Source of the DNA: a virus
Virus record (IMG/VR): IMGVR_UViG_3300031999_000009
Coordinates: 1 to 64,000 of that record
Reading direction: 5' to 3' (one strand)
DNA: 64,000 nucleotides
Shown here: positions 23,368-32,073 of the stretch, piece by piece
Layout of the letters: each line of letters starts with the position of its first letter
Numbering within the stretch: position 1 is the stretch's first letter
Translations under genes and position numbers: made by a program
The notes under the pieces: model-generated
What the model was told of the DNA's origin: nothing
The model's database searches: none
Seen by the model: the letters and a program-made list of their open reading frames with translations, nothing else

Positions 23368-23973
23368 GTGACCTTCGTCTTCCGCAACGGCGTCGTTCTT
23401 CCCGTCCCACCAGGCTACGCCGAAGACCCTGACCACCAGGCGCTTGTCGCCAAGCTATCCACCACGAACAGCTACGCAGAAGCCGTAGCGGTCCTTGGGG
23501 GCGCCCCACTTTCGTCATGGCTCGCGGCCGACCTGCTCACCGGCGCGCCATGGGCTCGCCGCTTCTTGAACACCACGGCACGGCTGTGGTCACAGGACAG
23601 GAAACTGGCCGAATCGGGCATCCGCGCCATGATGCGCGTGCTGTCGGGGCAAGAATCGAAGGCTGGGCGGCACCGAACACTGCCGTTGACGCCGGCTGAA
23701 CAGACTCTGGCGACCTCGGCCGTGGCCGCCTGGCGCGTATTGGTGGATGCCGCCTGGTCTACAGACCGCCCCGGACTGGCCCAGGCGCTCGCCAGGCACG
23801 CGAACGCCAGGTTCAAGCTCTCCAAGGCCCACGGGAAGGCGCTCGTGGCCCTGACGAGGCGCAGGCGGCTCAGACGCGCCGACGTGGTCGTGGCCTTGGC
23901 CTCGTGGGAAACGGGGATACCCGCCAGGCGCCTTGGACCTCCACAAGCCGTCGCCGACCTGATCTACGGCTGA
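23368..23973 (+). CDS. Hypothetical protein between parS and a 16-bp palindrome, 201 aa
   Basis: GTG start at 23368 with no ribosome site. The product is helical and Arg-rich: residues ~45-80 (SSWLAADLLTGAPWARRFLNTTARLW), ~90-130 and a basic stretch (LTRRRRLRRADVVVALASWETG). The last base of its stop codon overlaps the palindrome at 23973. A DNA-binding function would fit the basic region and context but no known fold is recognisable. Confidence 0.6.
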   Translation: MTFVFRNGVVLPVPPGYAEDPDHQALVAKLSTTNSYAEAVAVLGGAPLSSWLAADLLTGAPWARRFLNTTARLWSQDRKLAESGIRAMMRVLSGQESKAGRHRTLPLTPAEQTLATSAVAAWRVLVDAAWSTDRPGLAQALARHANARFKLSKAHGKALVALTRRRRLRRADVVVALASWETGIPARRLGPPQAVADLIYG

Positions 23974-23988
23974 TACCGCCGGCGGTAT
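23973..23988 (+). other. 16-bp perfect palindrome, copy 1
   Basis: ATACCGCCGGCGGTAT. The identical sequence occurs at 52599-52614, next to the second parS-like site. It lies in the 109-bp gap ahead of the tail chaperone genes. Likely binding site of a dimeric protein. Confidence 0.7.
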
Positions 23989-24082
23989 GGCTGGCAACAA
24001 TTCTCGGGCAATTTCCGCCCACCCTTTCTTGCTCGACAATGAGGCTCTCAATGTCTGAGACGATTATGTCGAAGGAGAAGGT

Positions 24083-24601
24083 ATGAGCGACTTGAAGCTG
24101 CTGAACGCGCGGGCCCTGCGGCGAGAGAACGAAATCGAGGTTGACCTCGGCGATGGCACGATGGTCAAGGCACGAAAGATGGACATGACGCTGCTCGTGT
24201 TCGAGGGCCTCGTGCCGATGCCGATGCTGTCGGCGGTGCAGCGGATGTTCGACGATCCTGACGCGACGCCCACGGAGCAGGTCGAGAAGCTCGGCGACCA
24301 GGGGAAGCCCATGGTCGATCTTCTGCGCCGGCATGCGTCGATCGTCACGATCCAGCCGAAGATTTCCGTGGAGGACACGAACGATCCGGACACAATCCCG
24401 GCCTCCTATCTGAACATCCAACAACTCATGGCGATTTGGACTGCGACCGCTGTTGTGCCGACCTTCGGCACCAGCCAAGCCACGCGATTTCGTGGAGGAG
24501 CAGTCCCCGATGATGCTCCTGATGCACCAGCTGTCGAAGTCATACCAACGGGCACCGAGCTCGTGGTTGGTGGGCGACTCGTCGAATATATCGGTCAGTG
24601 A
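24083..24601 (+). CDS. Tail assembly chaperone, short form, 172 aa
   Basis: GAAGGAGAAGG precedes the ATG. The position directly before the tape measure, plus a second overlapping ORF in a different frame, is the standard tail-chaperone arrangement. The N-terminal ~135 residues are folded alpha/beta; the tail after residue ~137 is Pro/Asp/Ala-rich and low complexity, suggesting that the long frameshifted product carries the conserved C-terminus. Confidence 0.7.
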   Translation: MSDLKLLNARALRRENEIEVDLGDGTMVKARKMDMTLLVFEGLVPMPMLSAVQRMFDDPDATPTEQVEKLGDQGKPMVDLLRRHASIVTIQPKISVEDTNDPDTIPASYLNIQQLMAIWTATAVVPTFGTSQATRFRGGAVPDDAPDAPAVEVIPTGTELVVGGRLVEYIGQ

Positions 24602-24722
24602 GCAGGCGTTCGCGCTGGATTTCGATGCGGCGTGTCTGCACCTGGGTCTTGACGCCGAGCGAAAACTCAAAGAAGGTCAGAACAAGAACACGCGCACGAT
24701 TCGGCGCGTGATGGGGCGCTAA
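24414..24722 (+). CDS. Tail chaperone frameshift extension
   Basis: This frame opens at 24414 and is +1 (or -2) relative to the 24083 gene. It encodes FVEEQSPMMLLMHQLSKSYQRAPSSW and then LDFDAACLHLGLDAERKLKEGQ, which looks like chaperone C-terminal sequence. It has no convincing start codon. UUU-C at 24488-24491 is a candidate +1 slip site and would give a ~212-aa fusion. Such fusions bind tape measure protein during tail assembly. Confidence 0.6.
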   Translation, partial: TSNNSWRFGLRPLLCRPSAPAKPRDFVEEQSPMMLLMHQLSKSYQRAPSSWLVGDSSNISVSEQAFALDFDAACLHLGLDAERKLKEGQNKNTRTIRRVMGR

Positions 24723-24727
24723 GACCA

Positions 24728-27700
24728 ATGGCTGACGACGAAGTTCTTATCAAGATCGCGGCCGACATCGCGTCGGCGGTCGAAGGACTCAGCACGCTCA
24801 CTGAAAAGATGAGCGAGGTCGTCGGCCAGATCACGGACGTCGGCGCCAAGTCCGAAGAGGCCGAGGGCGCAACCAAGTCGTTCTGGGAAACCTGGGTCGG
24901 CGGGGCTGAGAACGGCACGACGGCGAGCGTGCTCTGGGGCGAGCAGATGTCCCAGGCGTTCGACACGCTGAAGGAGGGGGTCGGCAACGCCATCAAAGCG
25001 TTGCCGAACCTCGTCGCCAATTCGGCGGCGGTTGGCGACGAGCTCTTCACGATGTCGAACCGGCTGAACATCGCCGTGGGCAGCATTGGCGAGCTGGAAT
25101 ACATCGCTGGGCAGAGCGGGGCGTCGATGCAGGGCATGGCCCGCACGATTCAGACGCTGGGCACGTCCCTGTCGGACGTGGAAGGCAAGTCAGCGAAGGC
25201 TATTTCTGCGCTCGGCCTGAGCGTATCTGACCTCAAGAAACAGAAGCCAGAGGAGGCGTTCTACCAGATTCTCGACGCCATCAAGCAGACCGTCCCCGTT
25301 GCGGACCAGAGCGCGAAGGCGATGGAAATCTTCGGCGGTCGGTTCCGTGCGAACACGATGCTGCTGAAAGAGGACATCGCGGGACTCCGCGCGTCCTACA
25401 AACAGCTCGGCATGGCCGGCGAGGATCTGAACAAGCTGGCCGTCGAGGGCGATCGTTACTCGGACAACCTGAAGAACATCCAGCTGGTGCAGGACAGTTG
25501 GAAGAACAGCATCGCGAACGCGTTGCTGCCGACTATCAACGACCTCCTCGAAACGATGCCCGGCCTCGGCGGCGCGGTGCTGACGCTCGGCGAGGGGTTC
25601 ATGTCGACCGCTTCCAGCGTGCTTCCGCTACTGGGCAACGTCGCGCTCCTGAAGGGTAGCGGCTTGGCGACGTGGGCCATGGAAGCGGCGAGCGCGATCC
25701 CTGGCGTGACCACTGCCGCCACAGCCTTGAAGGGATCGCTTGGGTTCCTCGGCTCGGCGGTGGCGGTCGTTGGCGTGGCGTTCGCGGCCTGGGAAATCGG
25801 CAAGTGGATCTCGAACCTGCAACTCTTCAGTGGTGAGCTGAAGACGATGTCGCAGTGGGTCGAGTATGCCGGCGCCAAGACCCTGCAGTTCTTCGGGATT
25901 GCCGAGAAGACCAGTGATGCCGACCTAAAGCTTGCAATCTCCTCGCGCGCGGCCGGCGAGGCGCACAAGGACCAAGCTAAGGCCACGGCAGAGGTTGGTG
26001 CCGCTGCGGTCAAGGCGGTTGACGGATTCGCACAACTCAACGCTGCCACGGCGAAGACGAAAGCTGAATACGACGCGCTTCTGCCTACGCAGCGCGCGTC
26101 CATCAAAGCAGCGATTGAGCAAGGCGTCTCACTCAAGGACATCCACGACGCCACGCAAATCTCGACGGACGCTCTCACGCTCTTCAAGCAGGAAATGGAG
26201 AAGGCGAAGAAGGTATCCGACTCCGGCCCTCTCGGGAAATTCCTCAAGGAAGTGACGGACATGGCGCCGGCTATGAAGGCGGCCCTGGCGTCAGGCGCCA
26301 ACATGTCGTTGGTCGTCGAGCAATTCGGGAAAGCCGCCGACGATGTCGTGAAGAAGGCCACCCTGATCCCTGGTGCGCTGGAGAAGGTGCCAGTAGAGGT
26401 CAGGAAGATCGCGGATGAGTTCCAGAAAGCTGAACTCGCGAAAGTGATGGAGGGCATCCACAAGAAAACCATTGAGTTGGCGGCGGCGTTCCAAGAGAAG
26501 TTGCGCAAGGCTGCTGAAGAGACGATGAAGGCGATCAACGCCTCTGTGCTGGCCGCCTACACGAACATCGTCAAGATTGACGACGCGCTGGCGATCAGCG
26601 CCAAGACTGGCTCGGAGAAGCGCCTCGCCATCATCGCGAAGGCGCAACAGGACGAAGAGAACATCGCCAAGGGCCGGTATGGCGTAAGCGACGCGCTGCG
26701 AGAGAAAGAGCTCGACGCCATCAAGCGCAAGTATGACGAACAGCGAGCGCTGTCCGAGAAATACACCGGCGACGTCGTGCGCGATGCGGAACTGCGCGGC
26801 ATCAAGACCAAGGCTGAAGCCGAGAAGGAGCTTGCCGTAGAGCAGAAGGTGCTCGCCGACATGCTCGCTGCGCGTGGAGAGTTCACCTACAAAGATATCG
26901 AGAAACAGAAAGAAACCGTCAAGTCTGCCGAGGTTGCGGCCGGCAAGATGAAGGTCGACTGGGGCACGGCGCTTGACTCGATCAACGCGTCGTTCACGCA
27001 GATGGCCACGATCGCTGGTGGCTCCTTCGGCGGCATCTTGAAGGGCGTCGCTGAAGTTTCAAGCGGACTGGGCGTGATGAAGTCGTCGTTCGGCAGCGCG
27101 ATCGGGATGTTCAAGGGCGCTGGCGGGCTCGGAGGCATTGCTGGCTCGTTCAAGAATTTGAGCGGTGGCGTCGGCGGATTGATTGGCGGGATCACCAAGG
27201 GCCTCGGGACCGTCATGCCGATGGCTGGCGCGATCATCGCTGGCGTCGGCAGCGCGATCAAGGTTGGCAAGAAGCTCTTCGACGTGTTCAACAAAAGCGC
27301 GGGCGAGAAGGCAGCCAAGGAGGTTGGTAAGAACTTCGGCACGACAATCACCGAGGAAGCGGGTAACGCGATCGCGAAGACCGCGAAGGACATGTTCAAG
27401 GGCGACCGCTTCGCCGCGTCGATCTACGAGATGAACTCCATCATCCAGACGGCCGGTGGCATCACCGAGAAGAACTTCTCGCAGATGACCGCTCGCCTGC
27501 GTGACGTGTTCTCGATGGTCGAGACTGGGAAGTTCACCGTCGAGCAGGCAACGAAGGTGCTTGAGGAGAACTTCGGCGCGTTCGCCGACTACGTCACGAG
27601 TTCTGGCAAGGTTGCCTCGAAGGAATTCACCGACATCATCGCGCTCAACGCGAAGTTCGGCACGCAGTCCAAGCAGGTCATGGACTTCGTGGCTGGCCAG

Positions 27701-28957
27701 ACGTCTCGTCTGGGCGGCGCGCTGGCCAAGATGGCCGGCTCGATGGATGAGAACGCCGAATCTGTCGCGAGGTTCGAGCGTCTGGCGGTGGCCGGATTCA
27801 ACGCCGCAATCTCCGCGGGCGTGCCGTATCTCGACGCCATCGATCAGATGGGCCCGGCTCTCGACAAAATCTCTGAGAAGAACAAGAAGCTCGGACTCGC
27901 CGGCGGCGCCGCCATCCAAGAACTGCTGAAGTTCCGCGAGGTGGTGAACGCCAACAAGGATCTGGTCGAGTCGGCCGGCGCGTTGAACGAGGTCATGTTG
28001 GCGTTGTCCAACACGGGCGCCTTGAACGCGGAGACGATGGCCGACCTTGAGGCGCAGGGCTCCTCGACCTTCGCGCAGTTGACCGCGGCTGGGTTCACGG
28101 AGCAGCAGGCCCTGCAGCAGATGAAGGGCTATCTCGAGAACGTGCGTGACGCACACGAACGTCTCGGCCTTCCGATCGACGAGAACACGCAGAAGATGCT
28201 CGATCAGGCGACTGCGAGTGGCGTGCTGAAAGAGCAGGAGATGTCGACGAACGACGTCATGATGCAGGGACTCGGCGCTATCATCAAGGCGCTGGGCGGA
28301 GACTTGCCCGCGTCGTTCAAGAAGATGACCGATTCCGCGGTGGCCTCAGCCAACACCGTCGCTGGATCGATGACCGGCACGGTCGGCGGAGCCGTCAAGG
28401 CCACCTCCGACCAGATCAAGGCGACCCCGTGGCAGGAATACGCCACGAAGGGTGTTGCGGCCGGGAACATCACATCCTCCGCCGTGAACAAGACGGCCAA
28501 CGCGGTGGATGCCGTCGGCAACCAGCTGGAGAACACGGACTGGAGTGGGTGGGCTGACGAGCTCGTTTCGGCGGCCAACGCGGCCCAGGAAGCGGTGGAC
28601 GGCGTCTCCTTGGGCCACTCGCCAGGCGGCCTGAAGGAGATCCCGCTCAAGATCAAGGACGCGATGGCGGCGTTCAAGGACTTCGAACACATCGGTGTTG
28701 GATCAGCCGAAGAAGTCCAGAAAAGCGTGGACGCGTTGAGCAGCGCTCATGCGAACATTGGCATCGCAGGTGATGCAGCCGGTGGGGCGGCGACTGCAGG
28801 TGGCGGCGGCGGTGGCGAGACGTTCCACATCACCATCCAGGCGCTCGATTCCGCAGGAGTCGACGGCCTCACGGAGACGAAACTCATCCCCGCTATCGTG
28901 AAAGCGTTGCGGAAGGGTGGCCGCAACCTGAGCGACGTTCAAGGGGTCATCCAGTAA
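24728..28957 (+). CDS. Tail tape measure protein, 1409 aa
   Basis: The longest late protein before the tail tip genes. It is almost entirely helical, with hydrophobic stretches at residues ~290-360 and a Gly/Ala-rich membrane-active-looking region near 770-860 (GSAIGMFKGAGGLGG...AGAIIAGVGSAIKVG). The C-terminal region has Gly-rich TAGGGGGGE. The tape measure sets tail length; at about 0.15 nm per residue this predicts a tail near 210 nm. Stop overlaps the next start (TAATG). Confidence 0.9.
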   Translation: MADDEVLIKIAADIASAVEGLSTLTEKMSEVVGQITDVGAKSEEAEGATKSFWETWVGGAENGTTASVLWGEQMSQAFDTLKEGVGNAIKALPNLVANSAAVGDELFTMSNRLNIAVGSIGELEYIAGQSGASMQGMARTIQTLGTSLSDVEGKSAKAISALGLSVSDLKKQKPEEAFYQILDAIKQTVPVADQSAKAMEIFGGRFRANTMLLKEDIAGLRASYKQLGMAGEDLNKLAVEGDRYSDNLKNIQLVQDSWKNSIANALLPTINDLLETMPGLGGAVLTLGEGFMSTASSVLPLLGNVALLKGSGLATWAMEAASAIPGVTTAATALKGSLGFLGSAVAVVGVAFAAWEIGKWISNLQLFSGELKTMSQWVEYAGAKTLQFFGIAEKTSDADLKLAISSRAAGEAHKDQAKATAEVGAAAVKAVDGFAQLNAATAKTKAEYDALLPTQRASIKAAIEQGVSLKDIHDATQISTDALTLFKQEMEKAKKVSDSGPLGKFLKEVTDMAPAMKAALASGANMSLVVEQFGKAADDVVKKATLIPGALEKVPVEVRKIADEFQKAELAKVMEGIHKKTIELAAAFQEKLRKAAEETMKAINASVLAAYTNIVKIDDALAISAKTGSEKRLAIIAKAQQDEENIAKGRYGVSDALREKELDAIKRKYDEQRALSEKYTGDVVRDAELRGIKTKAEAEKELAVEQKVLADMLAARGEFTYKDIEKQKETVKSAEVAAGKMKVDWGTALDSINASFTQMATIAGGSFGGILKGVAEVSSGLGVMKSSFGSAIGMFKGAGGLGGIAGSFKNLSGGVGGLIGGITKGLGTVMPMAGAIIAGVGSAIKVGKKLFDVFNKSAGEKAAKEVGKNFGTTITEEAGNAIAKTAKDMFKGDRFAASIYEMNSIIQTAGGITEKNFSQMTARLRDVFSMVETGKFTVEQATKVLEENFGAFADYVTSSGKVASKEFTDIIALNAKFGTQSKQVMDFVAGQTSRLGGALAKMAGSMDENAESVARFERLAVAGFNAAISAGVPYLDAIDQMGPALDKISEKNKKLGLAGGAAIQELLKFREVVNANKDLVESAGALNEVMLALSNTGALNAETMADLEAQGSSTFAQLTAAGFTEQQALQQMKGYLENVRDAHERLGLPIDENTQKMLDQATASGVLKEQEMSTNDVMMQGLGAIIKALGGDLPASFKKMTDSAVASANTVAGSMTGTVGGAVKATSDQIKATPWQEYATKGVAAGNITSSAVNKTANAVDAVGNQLENTDWSGWADELVSAANAAQEAVDGVSLGHSPGGLKEIPLKIKDAMAAFKDFEHIGVGSAEEVQKSVDALSSAHANIGIAGDAAGGAATAGGGGGGETFHITIQALDSAGVDGLTETKLIPAIVKALRKGGRNLSDVQGVIQ

Positions 28958-29760
28958 TGTCGAACTTCCTCTACACACGTCCGACTGAGCGCTTGGCCGG
29001 GACGTTGGCGGTGAACTCAGGCGTTGTCGACTCGGCCTATTTGCCGGCGAACCTCGACGACGGATTCCCGCACAAGCCCGCGAAGCTGACGGGCACGACC
29101 GGGTCATGGACTCGCGATCTCGGGTCCGCGCTGCAGGTTGACTTCTGCGCGGTCTTCCATCACAACTTAGCGGCGGCCGTCGACTTGCGACTGCAGGGCC
29201 ACACGTCTGATGCGTGGGGCGGGCCAGACGTGAACCTGGCGTTCACTGTGGTCGCTGCGCACGCGGATGGCTTCACCAAGAACGTCTACATCGACTTGAC
29301 AGGGTTGCTATCGGCAGCAGGACGCACCAAGCGCTGGTGGCGGTTGCTTGTCAATTCCGCGAACACGTCTGCCGTCGCCGTGGGCGAGTGGGCCATGTAT
29401 TCAGCCGTCCGCAACTTCGGTGTTCGCAACATCAGCAAGGGGTCCGATCGCACGACGCGTCGTCCTGCGCTGACGCACGAGACAGAGCTCCTGGTCAAGC
29501 GGTCCTACGACCTCGGCACGACCATCCGCGGGGTCAAAGTGACCGCTGAGTCCACCGACCTGACGCTCGCGGACATTGACGCCTGGCATCGCTCCTCGTC
29601 CGGCGGCGTGAAGCCGTTCACGATCGTGCCGAACAAGGACGAAGACGAGCCGTGGTTCGTGACGTTCCAGGCCGAGGATCTGGCGTGGAAGCGCGAGAAC
29701 CGCAACTACAATCCGCTGAGCCTTGAGTTTCAAGAGGTGTCGCGCGGGCTGACACTCTGA
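28957..29760 (+). CDS. Probable distal tail protein, 267 aa
   Basis: First gene after the tape measure, as in most siphoviruses. Contains a galactose-binding-like beta domain (TGSWTRDLGSALQVDFCAVFHHNLAAAVDLRLQGHTSDAWG) followed by a C-terminal half with GVKPFTIVPNKDEDEPWFVTF. It probably forms the ring connecting tube to tip. Confidence 0.65.
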   Translation: MSNFLYTRPTERLAGTLAVNSGVVDSAYLPANLDDGFPHKPAKLTGTTGSWTRDLGSALQVDFCAVFHHNLAAAVDLRLQGHTSDAWGGPDVNLAFTVVAAHADGFTKNVYIDLTGLLSAAGRTKRWWRLLVNSANTSAVAVGEWAMYSAVRNFGVRNISKGSDRTTRRPALTHETELLVKRSYDLGTTIRGVKVTAESTDLTLADIDAWHRSSSGGVKPFTIVPNKDEDEPWFVTFQAEDLAWKRENRNYNPLSLEFQEVSRGLTL

Positions 29761-29767
29761 GGTAAAG

Positions 29768-30502
29768 ATGTCCAACGTCGCTACGCACATTTTCGTGTCG
29801 GTGGGCCCGGACGGGGCCGACGCGACGCAGATCCAGCCACTTCGCGATTGGAACGAGGGCCACAAGTTCGGTGGCGGTTCGAACAACCAGTTCCTCCAGC
29901 GCGATACCGGCGACGCGACGTATGGGGCCAAGTGGAGCACGGGCCTGACCTACGACGGCACGACGCTGTCGATTGCCAGCGCCATCGCCATCGCCGGCAA
30001 CACGAACAACACCATCACGGGCACGGTGGCTGGCGCCTACACGACCACCATCACGAACTCCTCAGCGAACGCGGCGGCCTATGCCGGGCTCGCGCTGACC
30101 ACGAACTCGGTGTCGCCGTCGTTGCTGCGGGCGATGTCCTCGGCCTTCACGCCGGTGAACGGCGCTCGCGCGGATGGCGCACAGTGGATCAACGCTGCGG
30201 GTGCTGGCGGCCTGGACCTGGCCGCAGGCCACGCCAGCGGAGTTATCACGTTTTGGACGAACGGCGCGGAACGCCTCCGCATCACGGCAGCTGGCCTGCT
30301 CACGTTCGGTGGCACGTCGAACGCGTTCCCCGCCTTGAAGCGGTCCAGCGCCGACGTGCAGGTGCGACTGGCTGACGACTCGGCTTACGCCACGTTGGAT
30401 TGCCTGGGGTTGAAGGCCAGCGGCGCAGCCGGTGCGAGCTTTGGTCCAGCGGCGGTGGCGTCGATTACGGTGGTGAACGGTATTGTGACGGCGATTTCGT
30501 AG
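29768..30502 (+). CDS. Tail fibre-like protein, 244 aa
   Basis: Repeated short beta segments with T/N/A-rich sequence (SIASAIAIAGNTNNTITGTVAGAYTTTITNSS) and the segment NGAERLRITAAGLLTFGGTSNAFPALKRSS, a motif frequent in phage tail-fibre and collar proteins. No chaperone or depolymerase domain is seen. Confidence 0.65.
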   Translation: MSNVATHIFVSVGPDGADATQIQPLRDWNEGHKFGGGSNNQFLQRDTGDATYGAKWSTGLTYDGTTLSIASAIAIAGNTNNTITGTVAGAYTTTITNSSANAAAYAGLALTTNSVSPSLLRAMSSAFTPVNGARADGAQWINAAGAGGLDLAAGHASGVITFWTNGAERLRITAAGLLTFGGTSNAFPALKRSSADVQVRLADDSAYATLDCLGLKASGAAGASFGPAAVASITVVNGIVTAIS

Positions 30503-30521
30503 ACAAAGGAGACGATGACGA

Positions 30522-30908
30522 ATGAAGAGGGAACTGACGTTCGAAGCGGATCACGGCAAGTTGTTCGAGTCGCTACACCTCGCGTTGCGCCTTGGCCGGA
30601 GCAATCAGCAGTCCGCCCCCGGCAAGGCCACTCTGCGCGCCGAGCGTGACATCTACCGCACGTTCGAGGCCATCTCCATGCCTGACCCGAAGAAACAGGA
30701 GGTCCGGTGCACGTGCGGGCGCGTGGTGTTCGAGCAGGACACCAAGGCTCGCGTGTTGCGGCCAGCTGGCGGCACCGTCGTGCTGACTCAGGCCGAGGTT
30801 GAACTCCTGCAGGACCGCATCGACAAGGGCTTCTGGAGCGGCGACACCGGATTCGACATGGCCGATGCGTTGGACTTCCTCGGCACGGCGAGGGAACGAA
30901 AGGATTAG
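30522..30908 (+). CDS. Hypothetical protein with CTCG motif, 128 aa
   Basis: The ATG at 30522 follows ACGATGACGA. The protein combines an N-terminal helical part, a single Cys pair (CTCG) and an acidic helical C-terminus. It lies inside the tail-tip operon and may be an accessory assembly factor. Confidence 0.55.
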   Translation: MKRELTFEADHGKLFESLHLALRLGRSNQQSAPGKATLRAERDIYRTFEAISMPDPKKQEVRCTCGRVVFEQDTKARVLRPAGGTVVLTQAEVELLQDRIDKGFWSGDTGFDMADALDFLGTARERKD

Positions 30909-30909
30909 C

Positions 30910-32073
30910 GTGGGCTTCTACGGCGGCCAGAACGGTGGTTACGATCCGGTTGGCTTCTTCACTGAAGGAGAGGTGTCCCTTCCTGAGACGGGCACGTTCC
31001 TGACGTGGGTCGAGTTCACCGACAGCGCGGATGCGACGAACGTCTGGTCGATGCAGGCGCTGGTTGACCCGTCCACCTACTACGGCGGTTTCAAGGAGCC
31101 TCGCGTCATCGAGATGGGAGCCCTGGTGCGTGCGTTGTCCGACATCAACGGCACGTATCAGGGCGCTGACTTCCAACTCGTGCTGTCCGACAACGACCGC
31201 CTGGTGCGTGGGAAACTCAAGGCGTCCTCGACGAAGTTCTTCCTGAATCGGTCCTTGGTCGTGCGGATGATCGACGACGCATCCCGCCGCGAGGGATTGA
31301 CGCCGAGAACCATCATGCGCGGGCTCGTGGCTGATTACCGCCCACTGCCAGACCTCAAGTTCTCCCTGGGTGCGCAAGACGTCATCACGCGTCGCTTCTC
31401 GTCACAAATCGCGTCGCAGAGCCAGGTGCCGAAGCGCACGATCACGTTGGATGACTTCCCCGAGGCTCCACCTGACACGGTGGGCAAGCCCGTGCCGATC
31501 ATCTACGGCGTGGTGTCTGACGAGAACGAGCAAAGCGTCATCGTCGGCACGCAGCCCAAATTCGTTGCGACCGGGAACATGACCTACACGAACCATGGCA
31601 CCGCCGGCACGTGGAACGTGACCTACGTGGTGACACTCGTGGGCGATGAGACGGCCTACCCGCCGTGGGCGGGCGAGAACCAGCAGGACGAGCGCGTGAT
31701 TGGCACGCTCGTCATCCCGAACTGCATTGGTCCGAACGAATTCGTGCAGGGCTCTCGCTACACGACGATCGAATGGGACCAGCCATTCGGGTTCGCGACG
31801 AAAATCTATGGCCGCTTCAAGGATGGGAACAGCTTCAAGGGTGGCACGTTCGGCTACATGGCCTACGTGCCGAAATACATCACTGAGGGCGTGCTCGCGA
31901 CCGACCGCGTGATCTTCCTTGAGGGGTGGTTCAACGCTTCGCAGGACCAGTTCCAGCCACCGACGAACAACATGTATGTCTCGGGGACGTTCGCGGCGGG
32001 GAACACGGTGCTGGTCGACAACGCCAGGGGAGTCATTCAGCCGATCTACGTCGGCCCCAAGCGGTTCAAGTAG
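30910..32073 (+). CDS. Tail tip protein, N-terminal hub half, 387 aa
   Basis: The GTG at 30910 gives (M)GFYGGQNGGYDPVGFFTEGEV; the frame is open upstream but overlaps the previous gene. The KPVPIIYGVVS block at residues ~190-200 occurs in phage tail-hub proteins just before the AGHAVKSIDSWYVGG block. That second block is found here only in the three downstream paralogs. So the hub seems divided between this gene and the giants that follow. Confidence 0.6.
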   Translation: MGFYGGQNGGYDPVGFFTEGEVSLPETGTFLTWVEFTDSADATNVWSMQALVDPSTYYGGFKEPRVIEMGALVRALSDINGTYQGADFQLVLSDNDRLVRGKLKASSTKFFLNRSLVVRMIDDASRREGLTPRTIMRGLVADYRPLPDLKFSLGAQDVITRRFSSQIASQSQVPKRTITLDDFPEAPPDTVGKPVPIIYGVVSDENEQSVIVGTQPKFVATGNMTYTNHGTAGTWNVTYVVTLVGDETAYPPWAGENQQDERVIGTLVIPNCIGPNEFVQGSRYTTIEWDQPFGFATKIYGRFKDGNSFKGGTFGYMAYVPKYITEGVLATDRVIFLEGWFNASQDQFQPPTNNMYVSGTFAAGNTVLVDNARGVIQPIYVGPKRFK

